Below, one piece after another: positions 18,787-27,490 of a DNA stretch of 64,000 nucleotides. A program made the translations under genes and the position numbers. Each line of letters begins with the position of its first letter. Within the stretch, counting starts at the first letter, position 1. This DNA comes from JBBDWJ01 sp963824095 (GTDB lineage Bacteria > Acidobacteriota > Terriglobia > Bryobacterales > UBA6623), in assembly GCA_963824095.1 (NCBI GenBank), contig CAWGNS010000008.1, forward strand, positions 2,356,001-2,420,000, read 5' to 3'. The notes under the pieces are model-generated. The model did no database searches, was not told the origin of the DNA, and saw nothing but the letters and a program-made list of their open reading frames with translations.

Positions 18787-18825
18787 TTGGCTACATCCCC
18801 GGCCTCTGCTTAGGATGACCGCTGC

Positions 18826-19767
18826 CTAGGAGGAAAAGCGGCGCTTGCGGGCTTCGTCGATCGCCACGGCCAGGATCACGATCGCGCCGATCAGCGCTTG
18901 CTGCACGAAAGGGCTGATCCCGAGCAGGTCGCTGCCGTTCGAGAGCAGGCCCATGATGAAGGCGCCGATCAGGGTGCCCACGACGCTGCCTTCGCCGCCG
19001 GTCAGGCTGCCGCCGCCGATGACCACCGCGGCGATGACCTGCAGCTCATAAGCCTGCCCGGCGGTCGGTTGGCCGGTCATTAGGCGCGAGGCCTCGATCA
19101 TGCCGCCCAGCCCGGTGAGCATGCCGGAAATCGCGTACACGTAGACGGTGTAGCGATTCACCGCGATGCCGGCGTAGACAGCGGCGTCGCTGTTGCTGCC
19201 GATCGCGTAGGTATAGCGCCCCAGCTTGCTGCGGTGTAGCAGCACGTGTGTCAGCAGCGCGCAGACAATCAGAATGAACGCCACGTAGGGCACGCCGGCG
19301 ATCGAGCCTTCGGCCAGCGGACGAAATCCGGCCGGTAGTCCGGTCACCGGTAGGCCGTCGGTGATCAGCAGGACCAGCCCACGAGCGATGCCCATCGTGC
19401 CCAGGGTCACGATGAACGGCGGAATCTTCAACATCGTCGTCAGCAGGCCGTTGATGAAGCCCCACAGCAAGCCAAAGAACAGCCCCACCAGGATGCCCAC
19501 CCACACCGGCAGTCCCTCGGCCATCGCCATGGTTCCCATCACGCCGGCGAAGGCCAGGATTGCGCCGACCGACAAGTCGATGCCGCCCGAGACGATCACC
19601 AGCGTCATGCCCAGCGCCATGATGTTGATCGTGGCGGTCTGGCGTACGACGCTGGCCAGGTTGGTGTCGGTGAGGAAGTTCGGAGAGGCGATCGCCAGGA
19701 AGACAAACAGGCCGATCAGCGTGAGGAACGGCAGCAGTTTTTGGAGCATTCCGGACTGAAGTTTCAT
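18826..19767 (-). CDS. Sugar ABC transporter permease (RbsC/YtfT type)
   Basis: A 313-residue inner-membrane permease of the BPD_transp_2 family with about eight to ten membrane segments. VIVSGGIDLSVGAILA, TLGTMGIARG, YAIGSNSDAAVYAGI and VIGGGSLTGGEGSVVGTLIGA are family marks and identify the ribose/galactose-type import system. Its ATG overlaps the stop codon of the ATPase gene (ATGA), so the two are translationally coupled. No periplasmic binding protein or sugar kinase gene is adjacent, so the substrate cannot be inferred from context. Confidence 0.88.
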   Translation of the reverse strand: MKLQSGMLQKLLPFLTLIGLFVFLAIASPNFLTDTNLASVVRQTATINIMALGMTLVIVSGGIDLSVGAILAFAGVMGTMAMAEGLPVWVGILVGLFFGLLWGFINGLLTTMLKIPPFIVTLGTMGIARGLVLLITDGLPVTGLPAGFRPLAEGSIAGVPYVAFILIVCALLTHVLLHRSKLGRYTYAIGSNSDAAVYAGIAVNRYTVYVYAISGMLTGLGGMIEASRLMTGQPTAGQAYELQVIAAVVIGGGSLTGGEGSVVGTLIGAFIMGLLSNGSDLLGISPFVQQALIGAIVILAVAIDEARKRRFSS

Positions 19768-21224
19768 TTCCCCACCGCGGCGTAATGCATGATTTCTTCC
19801 TGCGTGGTCGTGCGTGGCAGCTCGGCGACCATGCGGCCGTTGCGCATCACCAGGATGCGGTCGGCCACCTGCAACAGCTCGGGCAACTCCGAGCTGACCA
19901 TCAGCAGCGCTTTGCCGGCGCGCGCCAGCTCGTCCATCAACGCAAAGACTTCCGCCTTGGCGCCGACGTCGATGCCGCGCGTCGGCTCGTCGAACATCAG
20001 GATATTCGTATTGCGAAACAGCCACTTGGCAACGACGATTTTCTGCTGGTTGCCGCCGCTCAGGCGCCTCGCCAACTGCTCGATCGAAGAGGAGCGAATG
20101 CGCAGCCGTTGGACGTACTCCTCGGCGATGCGCCGCTCCCTGCCGGTCTGCACCAGCCCGTTGCGGCAAACCCCATCGAGATGAGCCAGGGTGACGTTGC
20201 TGCGCAGCGGCAGACTCAGCGCCAACCCGGTCCTCTGGCGGTCTTCGGTGATCAGCGCAATGCCCTGATCGACCGCTTCCCGGGGCGAGCGGATGGAAAC
20301 CTGGCGGCCCTCGATGGAGATCGAACCTTCGGCGGCCGGCGTGATGCCGAACAGCGTCTGGCAAAGCTCGGTGCGGCCGGCGCCCATCAACCCGGCGATA
20401 CCGACGATCTCGCCCGCATGCAGCGTAAGCTCGCCGGCCGGCAGCTCGGCGCGCAGCATCTGCTTGCCGGGTGGCAGCGGCGTGCGCTCGTAGATCGACG
20501 AAACCTCGCGGCCCACCATGTGGTGGACGATCTGGTCGGTTGTCAGGTCGCTGTATGCGGCGCTGTGCACGGTTTCGCCGTCGCGCAAGACGGTTACGCG
20601 ATCGGCGATCTCACTGAGCTCGGCTAGGCGATGCGTGATGTAGATGATCCCGATGCCGCGTTCGCGTAAGCTGCGCACGATGCGGAACACCTCGACGGTC
20701 TCGGCCTCGGAGAGCGACGATGTTGGCTCGTCGAAGATCAGCAGACTCGACGCGCTGTGCAGCGCGCGGCAGATTTCGACCAGTTGCTTCTGCGCCGGGC
20801 TCAGCCGGTCGACGCGCCAGTCGGCCTGCAAAGGAAAGTGATGTTCCTCGATGAGGCGGGCGGTCTCGGCCTCCATGCGCCGTTTGTCGAGCACAGGCAG
20901 GTTTTTTTGCATCTGCTCGCGGCCCAGGAAGATGTTGTCGGCGACCGTCAGATGCCCCGCCAGCAGCGATTCCTGGTGGACCATCGAGATGCCGATGGCG
21001 TGGGCGTCGCCGGGCCGCTCGAACTGCACCGGATTGCCGCGCCAGCGCAGCGTGCCGCCGTCAGGCCGCAACATTCCCGCCACGATCTTCATCAGCGTGG
21101 ATTTGCCGGCGCCGTTTTCGCCCACCACGGCGTGCACCTGGCCCGGCTCGACTTCCAGCGAACCGTTCTTGAGGGCGGGCACGCCCCCGAAGCTTTTTTG
21201 AATTTGATCGAGCCCTAGCAACAT
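19764..21224 (-). CDS. Sugar ABC transporter ATPase (RbsA/MglA type)
   Basis: A 486-residue double ATPase of the ribose/galactose class. The first domain has Walker A GENGAGKST, signature-like LSPAQKQLVEICRAL and Walker B LLIFDEPTSS. The second domain has the degenerate Walker A LMGAGRTEL, signature LSGGNQQKIVVAKWL and Walker B ILMFDEPTRG, as in RbsA. The ATG at 21224 gives the usual MLLGLDQIQKSFGG start; the frame stays open 41 codons upstream with atypical sequence. It is the first gene of a two-gene operon with the permease, and no solute-binding protein is present on either side. Confidence 0.9.
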   Translation of the reverse strand: MLLGLDQIQKSFGGVPALKNGSLEVEPGQVHAVVGENGAGKSTLMKIVAGMLRPDGGTLRWRGNPVQFERPGDAHAIGISMVHQESLLAGHLTVADNIFLGREQMQKNLPVLDKRRMEAETARLIEEHHFPLQADWRVDRLSPAQKQLVEICRALHSASSLLIFDEPTSSLSEAETVEVFRIVRSLRERGIGIIYITHRLAELSEIADRVTVLRDGETVHSAAYSDLTTDQIVHHMVGREVSSIYERTPLPPGKQMLRAELPAGELTLHAGEIVGIAGLMGAGRTELCQTLFGITPAAEGSISIEGRQVSIRSPREAVDQGIALITEDRQRTGLALSLPLRSNVTLAHLDGVCRNGLVQTGRERRIAEEYVQRLRIRSSSIEQLARRLSGGNQQKIVVAKWLFRNTNILMFDEPTRGIDVGAKAEVFALMDELARAGKALLMVSSELPELLQVADRILVMRNGRMVAELPRTTTQEEIMHYAAVGK

Positions 21225-21847
21225 GGCGAAATAGAGCTGAGCGCCGAAGTTGCAAGATGCGCAGCGAGGAGACTTTCCTCGCATACTGCTCGCGCTCCTG
21301 CAGCGTCGCGGCCGGCGCAACCACCAAAGCGGCCCGCAAAAGGCCAATGAAGCAAAGTATCACAACAGCGCCGCATGAGGGCGGCAGAAGGCCGCGGCTC
21401 ATTCCGGGCCCACGCCGCGGGATTGCGCCACGGCTTGGCCACGACAGGGTTTGGCGAATCCTCAGAAACTTGGTGGCGTCAAATCGAGCGAGGTGATATC
21501 TTCTAGATCGTGGCGCTCAAGCCGCCGCTGCCTGGGATACGCCGTCTTCGCTTGGAAGCCGCGCTACCGTGTTCGCCGTCGCGTGGTTTCTCTCTCCGGC
21601 AGCGACCTCTGTGGATCGCCATCGTGCCCATCGCCGGGCAGCCGCTTTCGCTGACGATGCCGGTTCATGGCAATCTTGCCGCGCCGGCATTCAAGACTGG
21701 GACAAGGTTGTCGTGGTGTCGGTGCCGGAGCGGAATATCACCCAGACATTTCACACAACCAAGCAGGCAGGGCCACGATCCCATTCTGCCTTTGCCATAG
21801 CGACAAACGATCGCGTAGGTCCGCCGCCCAGGGGGCGGCTGGAAGTC
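21225..21847. other. 623-base stretch without a supported gene
   Basis: This separates the divergent transporter and dehydrogenase genes. Short open frames exist on both strands but none resembles a protein family or has a start signal. A GCCGCC/GGCGGC hairpin (about 21826-21843) lies just before the dehydrogenase ATG and would partly enclose its ribosome binding site. Confidence 0.5.
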
Positions 21848-24800
21848 ATGGCAGGATTTATGCTGCGAAGTATTCACTCTCCATTTTCTTTCTGGCAAGG
21901 GCAATCCGGAGCGGGTTTTCCCTGGCTGACAACCAGTCTCGGGATCGTTTGCCTGCTTGGGGTGATGACCTGGGTGCCGGGCTGCTCGTCCTCATCGGGG
22001 CCGCCCTATAGCCCCAAGGAAGCGCTCAAGACGTTTCAGATTCAGGACAACTTCCAGATCGAGCTCTACGCTTCCGAGCCCGACATTGTCGACCCGGTCG
22101 CGATGGATATCGACGAGCAGGGCCGCATCTACGTCGCCGAAAGCTCCGGCTACCCGCTCGACACCGAAAGCGGCGCCGGCCGGGTCAAGCTGCTCGTCGA
22201 CACCGACAACGACGGCACGCCCGACCGCACCACTCTGTTCGCCGACCATCTGACGCTGCCCACCGGGGTGATGGTCTGGAAAAAGGGCGTGCTGGTCACC
22301 GATGCGCCCAAGGTTTTGTATCTCGAAGACACCGACGGCGACGGCAAGGCCGACATCCGCGAGACGGTGCTCGACGGTTTTGCCTTCACGAATCCGCAGC
22401 ACACCGTCAGCAGCCCGCTCTACGGCCTCGACAACTGGATATACCTTTCTCACGAAGGCTATGCGCGGGCGGTGGTTTTCTCGAAGAAATTTGGCGATAC
22501 CGGAAGCGTCATTCATTTCCCCGCCAAGCCGGACGGCCCGCAGTTGCCGGTGGAGCGCCGCAGTGTCCGCTTTCGCCCCGACGACTACCAGTTGGAATAC
22601 CTGGCTTCGGCCTCGCAGTACGGCCAGGCCTTCGACCGCTACGGCCAGTTGTTCACCCACAACAATTCGAACCACGCACGGCACGAAGTCATTGCCGCGC
22701 GCTACTACGAGCGCAATCCGGCGCTGCGGGTGCAGCAGCCCTGGCAGGATATGTCCGACCACGGCAACGCCGCTGAGGTCTATCCCGTCACCACCAACCC
22801 GCGCTTCGAGATTCTCACTAGCGCCGGCAAGATCACCTCGGCCTGCAGTCTGACGCTCTATCTGGGCGGCGCGATCCCGGCGTTCGAAAACGTTTCTTTC
22901 GTCGGCGAGCCGGCTCACAACCTGGTGCACGCCGACGTCTGGGCGGACGACGGTTCCACGTTCACGGCACGCCGCAAATACGAGAACAAGGAATTTCTGG
23001 CTTCCACCGATTCCTGGTCCCGCCCGGTGTTTTTCTACGTTGGCCCCGACGGCGCGCTGTACATGCTCGATTACTACCGCGAAGTCATCGAGCACCCCGA
23101 ATGGACCTCCGCCGAGACCTACAACTCCGACCAGATTTACGAAGGCAAGCAGCAGGGCCGGATCTACCGCATCGTGCCGCAAGGCGGGCTGCCGCGGTTC
23201 CACGATATCCACCTCGATAAAGCTTCCGACGATGAGCTGGCCCAACAGCTTGCCAACCCCAACATCTGGTGGCGCCGTACGGCGCAGCGCTTGCTGGTAT
23301 CCCGCGGCAACGAAGCGGTCGCGCCCACGCTGGAGCACATGGTGACGCAGAGTCCCGCCGCTCTGGGTCGTCTTCACGCGCTGTGGAGCCTGGACGGCCT
23401 CGGCCACCTGGACCCGGCCATCGTCGAGAAAGCGCTGCACGACAGCGACGCCGGCGTGCGGCGGAACGCCATCATCCTCGCCGAGCCCAGACTCGCCAAG
23501 GCCCCGGATCTGGTCGAAAAGCTTCTGGCGATGGGAGAAGACTCGGACCCCAAGGTTCGTTTGCAACTGGTTCTGACCCTGGGCTATGTGGACTCGCCGA
23601 CGGCGCGCGCGCTGCGCGACCGGCTGCTGTTCGGCCACATCGAAGACCGCTGGCTGCAAACCGCGGCGCTGAGCTGGCCCGCCAAGGAAGCCGGCGCGCT
23701 ATTCACCAAGGCCACCGGCCAGCAGGGGCTCACCACCGAGCAGACCGAGGGCCGCGAGGCCTTCTTCCGGCAAATCGCCGGCGTGATCGGCGCGGCTGGG
23801 GACGCAGCAGGCGAACGAAGCCTGCTGGCGGCCGTCGGCAGCGTGGCACGGCCCGAGAGCGCCTGGTGGCACGCCGCCGCCCTGCGCGGGTTTGCCGACG
23901 GGCTCAAAGCCCGCGGCAAGGACAGTGCTCCGCCCCAGGGGGCCTACCAGAGCCTGCTGAAGCTGTTCGCCGACGGCGCTCCCGAGGTTCGCGCGGCCGC
24001 GCTGAGCGTTCTTGAGGCGGCGCCGCCGGCTTCCTCGGACCGCGCGTTTCAGTCCGCGGTCGCGACGGCACTGGAGACAGCGCAGGATAGCGACGCCGAT
24101 CCCCAAAAGCGCGCTGACGCCCTTTCCTTGATCGCCCTGGCCGGCCCCGGCCCCCACCTGCAGATGCTGGAAGGGATGCTCAACTCGCAGCAGCCCGAGA
24201 CGGTGCAAGCGGCCGCCGCCGGGGCTCTGGCGCGCATCGAGGGCGAGCAGCCGGTGAGCTTCGTTCTCGCGAATTGGAAGACCCTGGCACCTCCGGTCCG
24301 CAGCGAGGCGGCCGAGGTGTTCTTCCAAAGCGACGCCAACACTGTGAAGCTGGTGGACGCCATCGAGCAAGGCGGCATTCAGCCCTGGATGCTGGACTCG
24401 CGGCAGCGCGGCCGGCTGATCATGTACAAAGACCCCGCCTTGCGCGAGCGCGCCCGCAAGTTGCTCACCGAGCCCGAGCAGGATCGCAAGCCGGTCGTCG
24501 ACCGCTACCAGGCCGCGCTCACCACCGAGGCCGACGCCGCCCATGGCAAGGCGGTTTTCGAACGGGTTTGCTCGAAATGCCATCGGCTGGGCGGGGAAGG
24601 CAAGGACGTCGGCCCCGACCTGGCGACGGTCAAGGGCCGGCCCGCCAGCGTGTTGCTGGGTGACATCCTGATTCCGAACCGGGCGATCGCGCAAACCTAC
24701 GAGTCTTACGTTGTCGAAACCGTCGACGGCCGCACCCTCGACGGCGTGATCGGGCCGCAGAGCCCGACTTTTGTGACCTTGCGCCACGAGAACGGCGTGG

Positions 24801-24934
24801 AAGACGTCATTCAGCGCAAGGAGATCAAAAGTATGCGCGCCACGAATCTGTCGGCCATGCCCCCGGACCTGGAAACCCAGGTCAACGAGCGGGAGATGGC
24901 GGACTTGATCCGCTACATCAAGACGGCGGAATAG
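21848..24934 (+). CDS. Lipoprotein sugar dehydrogenase-like propeller with HEAT repeats and cytochrome c domain
   Basis: A 1028-residue exported protein of the so-called membrane-bound dehydrogenase type seen in Planctomycetota, Verrucomicrobiota and Acidobacteriota. A long signal ends in VPGC (Cys46), so it is a likely lipoprotein. Residues about 60-450 form a propeller like glucose/sorbosone dehydrogenase (DPVAMDIDEQGRIYVAES, TLPTGVMVW, EVIAARYYERNP). Residues about 470-880 are Ala/Leu-rich HEAT-like helices. CSKCH at residues 908-912 binds haem c, with a later Met as likely axial ligand. It probably oxidises a sugar or alcohol outside the cell membrane; the substrate is unknown. The start is uncertain: ATGs at 21848 and 21860 both precede the signal. 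Confidence 0.82.
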   Translation: MAGFMLRSIHSPFSFWQGQSGAGFPWLTTSLGIVCLLGVMTWVPGCSSSSGPPYSPKEALKTFQIQDNFQIELYASEPDIVDPVAMDIDEQGRIYVAESSGYPLDTESGAGRVKLLVDTDNDGTPDRTTLFADHLTLPTGVMVWKKGVLVTDAPKVLYLEDTDGDGKADIRETVLDGFAFTNPQHTVSSPLYGLDNWIYLSHEGYARAVVFSKKFGDTGSVIHFPAKPDGPQLPVERRSVRFRPDDYQLEYLASASQYGQAFDRYGQLFTHNNSNHARHEVIAARYYERNPALRVQQPWQDMSDHGNAAEVYPVTTNPRFEILTSAGKITSACSLTLYLGGAIPAFENVSFVGEPAHNLVHADVWADDGSTFTARRKYENKEFLASTDSWSRPVFFYVGPDGALYMLDYYREVIEHPEWTSAETYNSDQIYEGKQQGRIYRIVPQGGLPRFHDIHLDKASDDELAQQLANPNIWWRRTAQRLLVSRGNEAVAPTLEHMVTQSPAALGRLHALWSLDGLGHLDPAIVEKALHDSDAGVRRNAIILAEPRLAKAPDLVEKLLAMGEDSDPKVRLQLVLTLGYVDSPTARALRDRLLFGHIEDRWLQTAALSWPAKEAGALFTKATGQQGLTTEQTEGREAFFRQIAGVIGAAGDAAGERSLLAAVGSVARPESAWWHAAALRGFADGLKARGKDSAPPQGAYQSLLKLFADGAPEVRAAALSVLEAAPPASSDRAFQSAVATALETAQDSDADPQKRADALSLIALAGPGPHLQMLEGMLNSQQPETVQAAAAGALARIEGEQPVSFVLANWKTLAPPVRSEAAEVFFQSDANTVKLVDAIEQGGIQPWMLDSRQRGRLIMYKDPALRERARKLLTEPEQDRKPVVDRYQAALTTEADAAHGKAVFERVCSKCHRLGGEGKDVGPDLATVKGRPASVLLGDILIPNRAIAQTYESYVVETVDGRTLDGVIGPQSPTFVTLRHENGVEDVIQRKEIKSMRATNLSAMPPDLETQVNEREMADLIRYIKTAE

Positions 24935-24960
24935 GGTAAGTTGGTGACGCGGAGCATCCG

Positions 24961-25130
24961 GTAGGGACAGGCGCTATCGCCTGTCGCGAGCCGCGAAAGC
25001 GGCGAGCCATCGCGCGTACTCGCCAACGCCTGATGCTCTCCCTATGCGCCGGCGCAAGATGGACCCGCTGCTATTCAGCCGCGCAGTCGGCCCTGGACGC
25101 GCCGGTGCAGGCGCCAGCGCCTGTCTCTAC
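24961..25130. repeat. REPIN-like inverted pair of GACAGGCG palindromes
   Basis: A forward copy at 24961-24985 (with GCCGC-GAAA-GCGGC hairpin at about 24990-25003) and a diverged reverse copy at 25107-25130 enclose about 120 bases. The pair fills the gap between the dehydrogenase and sulfatase genes and ends 12 bases before the sulfatase ATG. Confidence 0.6.
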
Positions 25131-25141
25131 CCAACAAAACC

Positions 25142-26506
25142 ATGAATCGCCGCCAATTCCTCGCCACCTCGGCCGCTGCCGCGATCTCGCCCTTGCCGGC
25201 ATCCGCGCAGGGCCGCAAACCCAACATCGTTTTCATCCTCGCCGACGACCTCGGCTACGGCGACCTGGGCTGCTACGGGCAGAAACGTATCGACACGTCG
25301 AACATCGACCGCCTCGCCGCCGAGGGCGTCCGGTTCACCGACTGCTATGCCGGCTCGACCGTTTGCGCGCCGTCGCGCTCGTGCCTGATGACGGGCTTTC
25401 ATACCGGCCACACCCGCATCCGGGGGAACTCGAGCCCCACCGGGCGCGTCGCTTTGCGGCCCGACGACACCACGGTCGCCGAGATTCTCAAGAAGGCCGG
25501 CTACCGCACCGGCCTGTTCGGAAAATGGGGTCTGGGTGAGCCCAACACAACGGGCCGGCCGACCCAGAAGGGCTTCGACGAGTTTTTCGGCTACCTCAAC
25601 CAGACCTACGCTCACAGCTACTATCCCGACACTCTCTGGGACAACGACGAACTCTTCTTCCTGCGCGGTAATCTGGCGGGCTTGAAACGCGAGTACAGCC
25701 ACGACCTGATTGCCGAGCGCGCTCTCGAATTCGTGCGGAAGAGCAAGGATCAGCCGTTCTTCCTCTATCTCGCGCTGACAATTCCCCACGCCAACGACGA
25801 AGCCGGGCGTTTTTTGGGCGACGGCATGGAAGTACCTGACTATGGGCCCTACGCCGGGGAAAACTGGCCCACCACCGAGAAAGGCTTCGCGGCCATGGTC
25901 ACCCGCATGGACCGCGATATCGGGCGGCTGATGGTGCTGCTGAAGGAACTGGGTCTCGACGAAAACACGATCGTGATGTTTTCGAGCGACAACGGTCCGC
26001 ATCGCGAAGGCGGCCACGATCCGGAGTTCTTTGGCAGCCGCGGCGGGTTGCGGGGCATCAAGCGCGATCTCTACGAGGGCGGCATCCGCGTCCCGACAAT
26101 CGCCCGCTGGCCCGGCCACATCCAGCCCGGCCAGGTCAGCAGCCAGGTTTGGGCCTTTTGGGACCTGCTGCCCACCGCCGCCGAGCTGGCCGGCGCCCAA
26201 CCCCCGGCGGGCATTGATGGCATTTCTATGCTGCCGGCGATGCTCGGCAAGCCCCAGAAGGACCACGAATACCTCTACTGGGAGTTCTTCGAGCGCGGCT
26301 TCGACCAAGCCGTCCGCATGGGCAAATGGAAGGCCGTTCGGCACGGGCTGGATGGACCGGTCGAGCTCTACAACCTCGAAGACGACCTCGCCGAGGCCCA
26401 CAACATCGCCTCCGCGCACGCGGACGTCGTTCGCCGTATGGAACAGATTCTACGCACCGGAAGGAGCGAATCGAAGGAATTTCCCATCCCGGCAGGGCGT
26501 TCCTGA
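25142..26506 (+). CDS. Tat-exported type I sulfatase
   Basis: A 454-residue arylsulfatase A-like enzyme that would cleave sulfate esters outside the cytoplasm. MNRRQFLATSAAAAISPLPA is a twin-arginine signal. FILADDLGYGDLGCYG holds the calcium-binding Asp pair, and Cys75 in TVCAPSRSCLMTG is the residue converted to formylglycine (C-x-P-S-R). GKWGLGE, MFSSDNGPH and DLYEGGIRVP are further family blocks. The Cys-type site needs a formylglycine-generating enzyme; an FGE-like protein is encoded at 48928 but lacks a key Cys. The substrate sugar is unknown. No ribosome binding site is obvious; the signal peptide fixes the start. Confidence 0.92.
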   Translation: MNRRQFLATSAAAAISPLPASAQGRKPNIVFILADDLGYGDLGCYGQKRIDTSNIDRLAAEGVRFTDCYAGSTVCAPSRSCLMTGFHTGHTRIRGNSSPTGRVALRPDDTTVAEILKKAGYRTGLFGKWGLGEPNTTGRPTQKGFDEFFGYLNQTYAHSYYPDTLWDNDELFFLRGNLAGLKREYSHDLIAERALEFVRKSKDQPFFLYLALTIPHANDEAGRFLGDGMEVPDYGPYAGENWPTTEKGFAAMVTRMDRDIGRLMVLLKELGLDENTIVMFSSDNGPHREGGHDPEFFGSRGGLRGIKRDLYEGGIRVPTIARWPGHIQPGQVSSQVWAFWDLLPTAAELAGAQPPAGIDGISMLPAMLGKPQKDHEYLYWEFFERGFDQAVRMGKWKAVRHGLDGPVELYNLEDDLAEAHNIASAHADVVRRMEQILRTGRSESKEFPIPAGRS

Positions 26507-26578
26507 TTCGCCGGATGGTGTGGCGCCCCTCGTCCCGTTGAGGTGGTATTCGCCGAAGTGAGATAGCCCCCGGTTTTG

Positions 26579-26608
26579 TTGACACTTTCTCGAACCGTGT
26601 GTTAACAC
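26579..26608 (+). promoter_or_regulatory. Probable nuo promoter with palindrome over the -10
   Basis: TTGACA at 26579-26584, a 17-base spacer and TTAACA at 26602-26607, about 70 bases before the nuoC ATG. GTGTTAACAC (26599-26608) is a perfect palindrome covering the -10 box and may be an operator. Confidence 0.5.
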
Positions 26609-26677
26609 TTAGGTTCCTTTTTGCCGGGTAGTTTCGGCCGATCGCGCGATTGCGCCGCTCCCCGGGCCGTTCCGCAC

Positions 26678-27490
26678 ATGTCCGACGAAGAAAAATCAGC
26701 CGGGGAGTCTGCGTCTCCGGAACAGAAACCCGTGTCCGGTGACTCGAAGCCGGCCGCGGAACCTCAGCCGGCGGCGACGGCAAAACCACCGTCGGAGGGC
26801 GCCGCGGAAAAGCCCGCGCCTCCGCCGGCAGCCGCGGCGGAAAAGCCAGCCATCCCCGCGGAGAAGCCTGCCGCCGCGCCTGTTGCCCCAGCCGCGTCTG
26901 CGGAAACACCAGCCGCAACACCTGCGGACAAGCCTGCAGCCAAGCCGGCCGAAAAACCCGCCGCCAAGAAAGCGCCCGCCGGCATGGCAACGACCCCCTG
27001 GGAAGGCCCTCTGGTCGACCGCCTCCGGGAGCGTTTCGGCAACGAAATCAGCGAATTCTCGAGCTACCAGGGCGATGACTTCCTGGTCGCCCACCTTCCC
27101 GGCGCATTTCCGATTCTGCAGTACCTGAAGGCGGACGAAGGCTTCGACTACCTGGTGGACGTGACCGCGGTCCACTATCCCGAAAGGGAAAAGCCTTTCG
27201 AGGTGGTGTGGATACTCTATTCCCACCCCCACAACGTTCGCATTCGAGTCAAGACCGCGGTTACCGAGGGCGAATCGCCTCGCTCGGCCGACTCGCTCTA
27301 CGCCACGGCCAACTGGCTCGAGCGCGAGGTCTACGACATGTTCGGCGTCAGGTTCGCCGGCCACCCGAATATGACCCGCATCCTGCTGCCTGACGAGTGG
27401 CAGGGCTATCCGTTGCGGAAGGACTATTCGATCATCCAGCAGGATCAGGACTGGGTGCGTGAAAACCTGAACATCGAGAGCGGTCAGTAA
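26678..27490 (+). CDS. nuoC: NADH-quinone oxidoreductase subunit C with long low-complexity N-terminus
   Basis: A 270-residue protein. Residues about 110-260 are the NuoC/30-kDa domain of the complex I peripheral arm (FDYLVDVTAVHYPE, WLEREVYDMFGVRFAGHPNMTRILLPDEWQGYPLRKDY). The first 105 residues are an Ala/Pro/Lys/Glu-rich segment (repeats like AEKPA and PADKPA) absent from ordinary NuoC; it is probably disordered. The ATG at 26678 (MSDEEKSAGES) was chosen; an earlier frame extension is Arg/Cys-rich. The stop and nuoD start overlap as TAATG. nuoA and nuoB, usually upstream, are missing here. Confidence 0.92.
   Translation: MSDEEKSAGESASPEQKPVSGDSKPAAEPQPAATAKPPSEGAAEKPAPPPAAAAEKPAIPAEKPAAAPVAPAASAETPAATPADKPAAKPAEKPAAKKAPAGMATTPWEGPLVDRLRERFGNEISEFSSYQGDDFLVAHLPGAFPILQYLKADEGFDYLVDVTAVHYPEREKPFEVVWILYSHPHNVRIRVKTAVTEGESPRSADSLYATANWLEREVYDMFGVRFAGHPNMTRILLPDEWQGYPLRKDYSIIQQDQDWVRENLNIESGQ

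Noticed and set aside
21992..23659. Long open frame antisense to the dehydrogenase gene (555 codons)
   Set aside because: It mirrors the codon bias of the plus-strand gene; no family motif or start signal. Similar long antisense frames at 32189-33814, 35783-37855 and 45829-47427 are rejected for the same reason.
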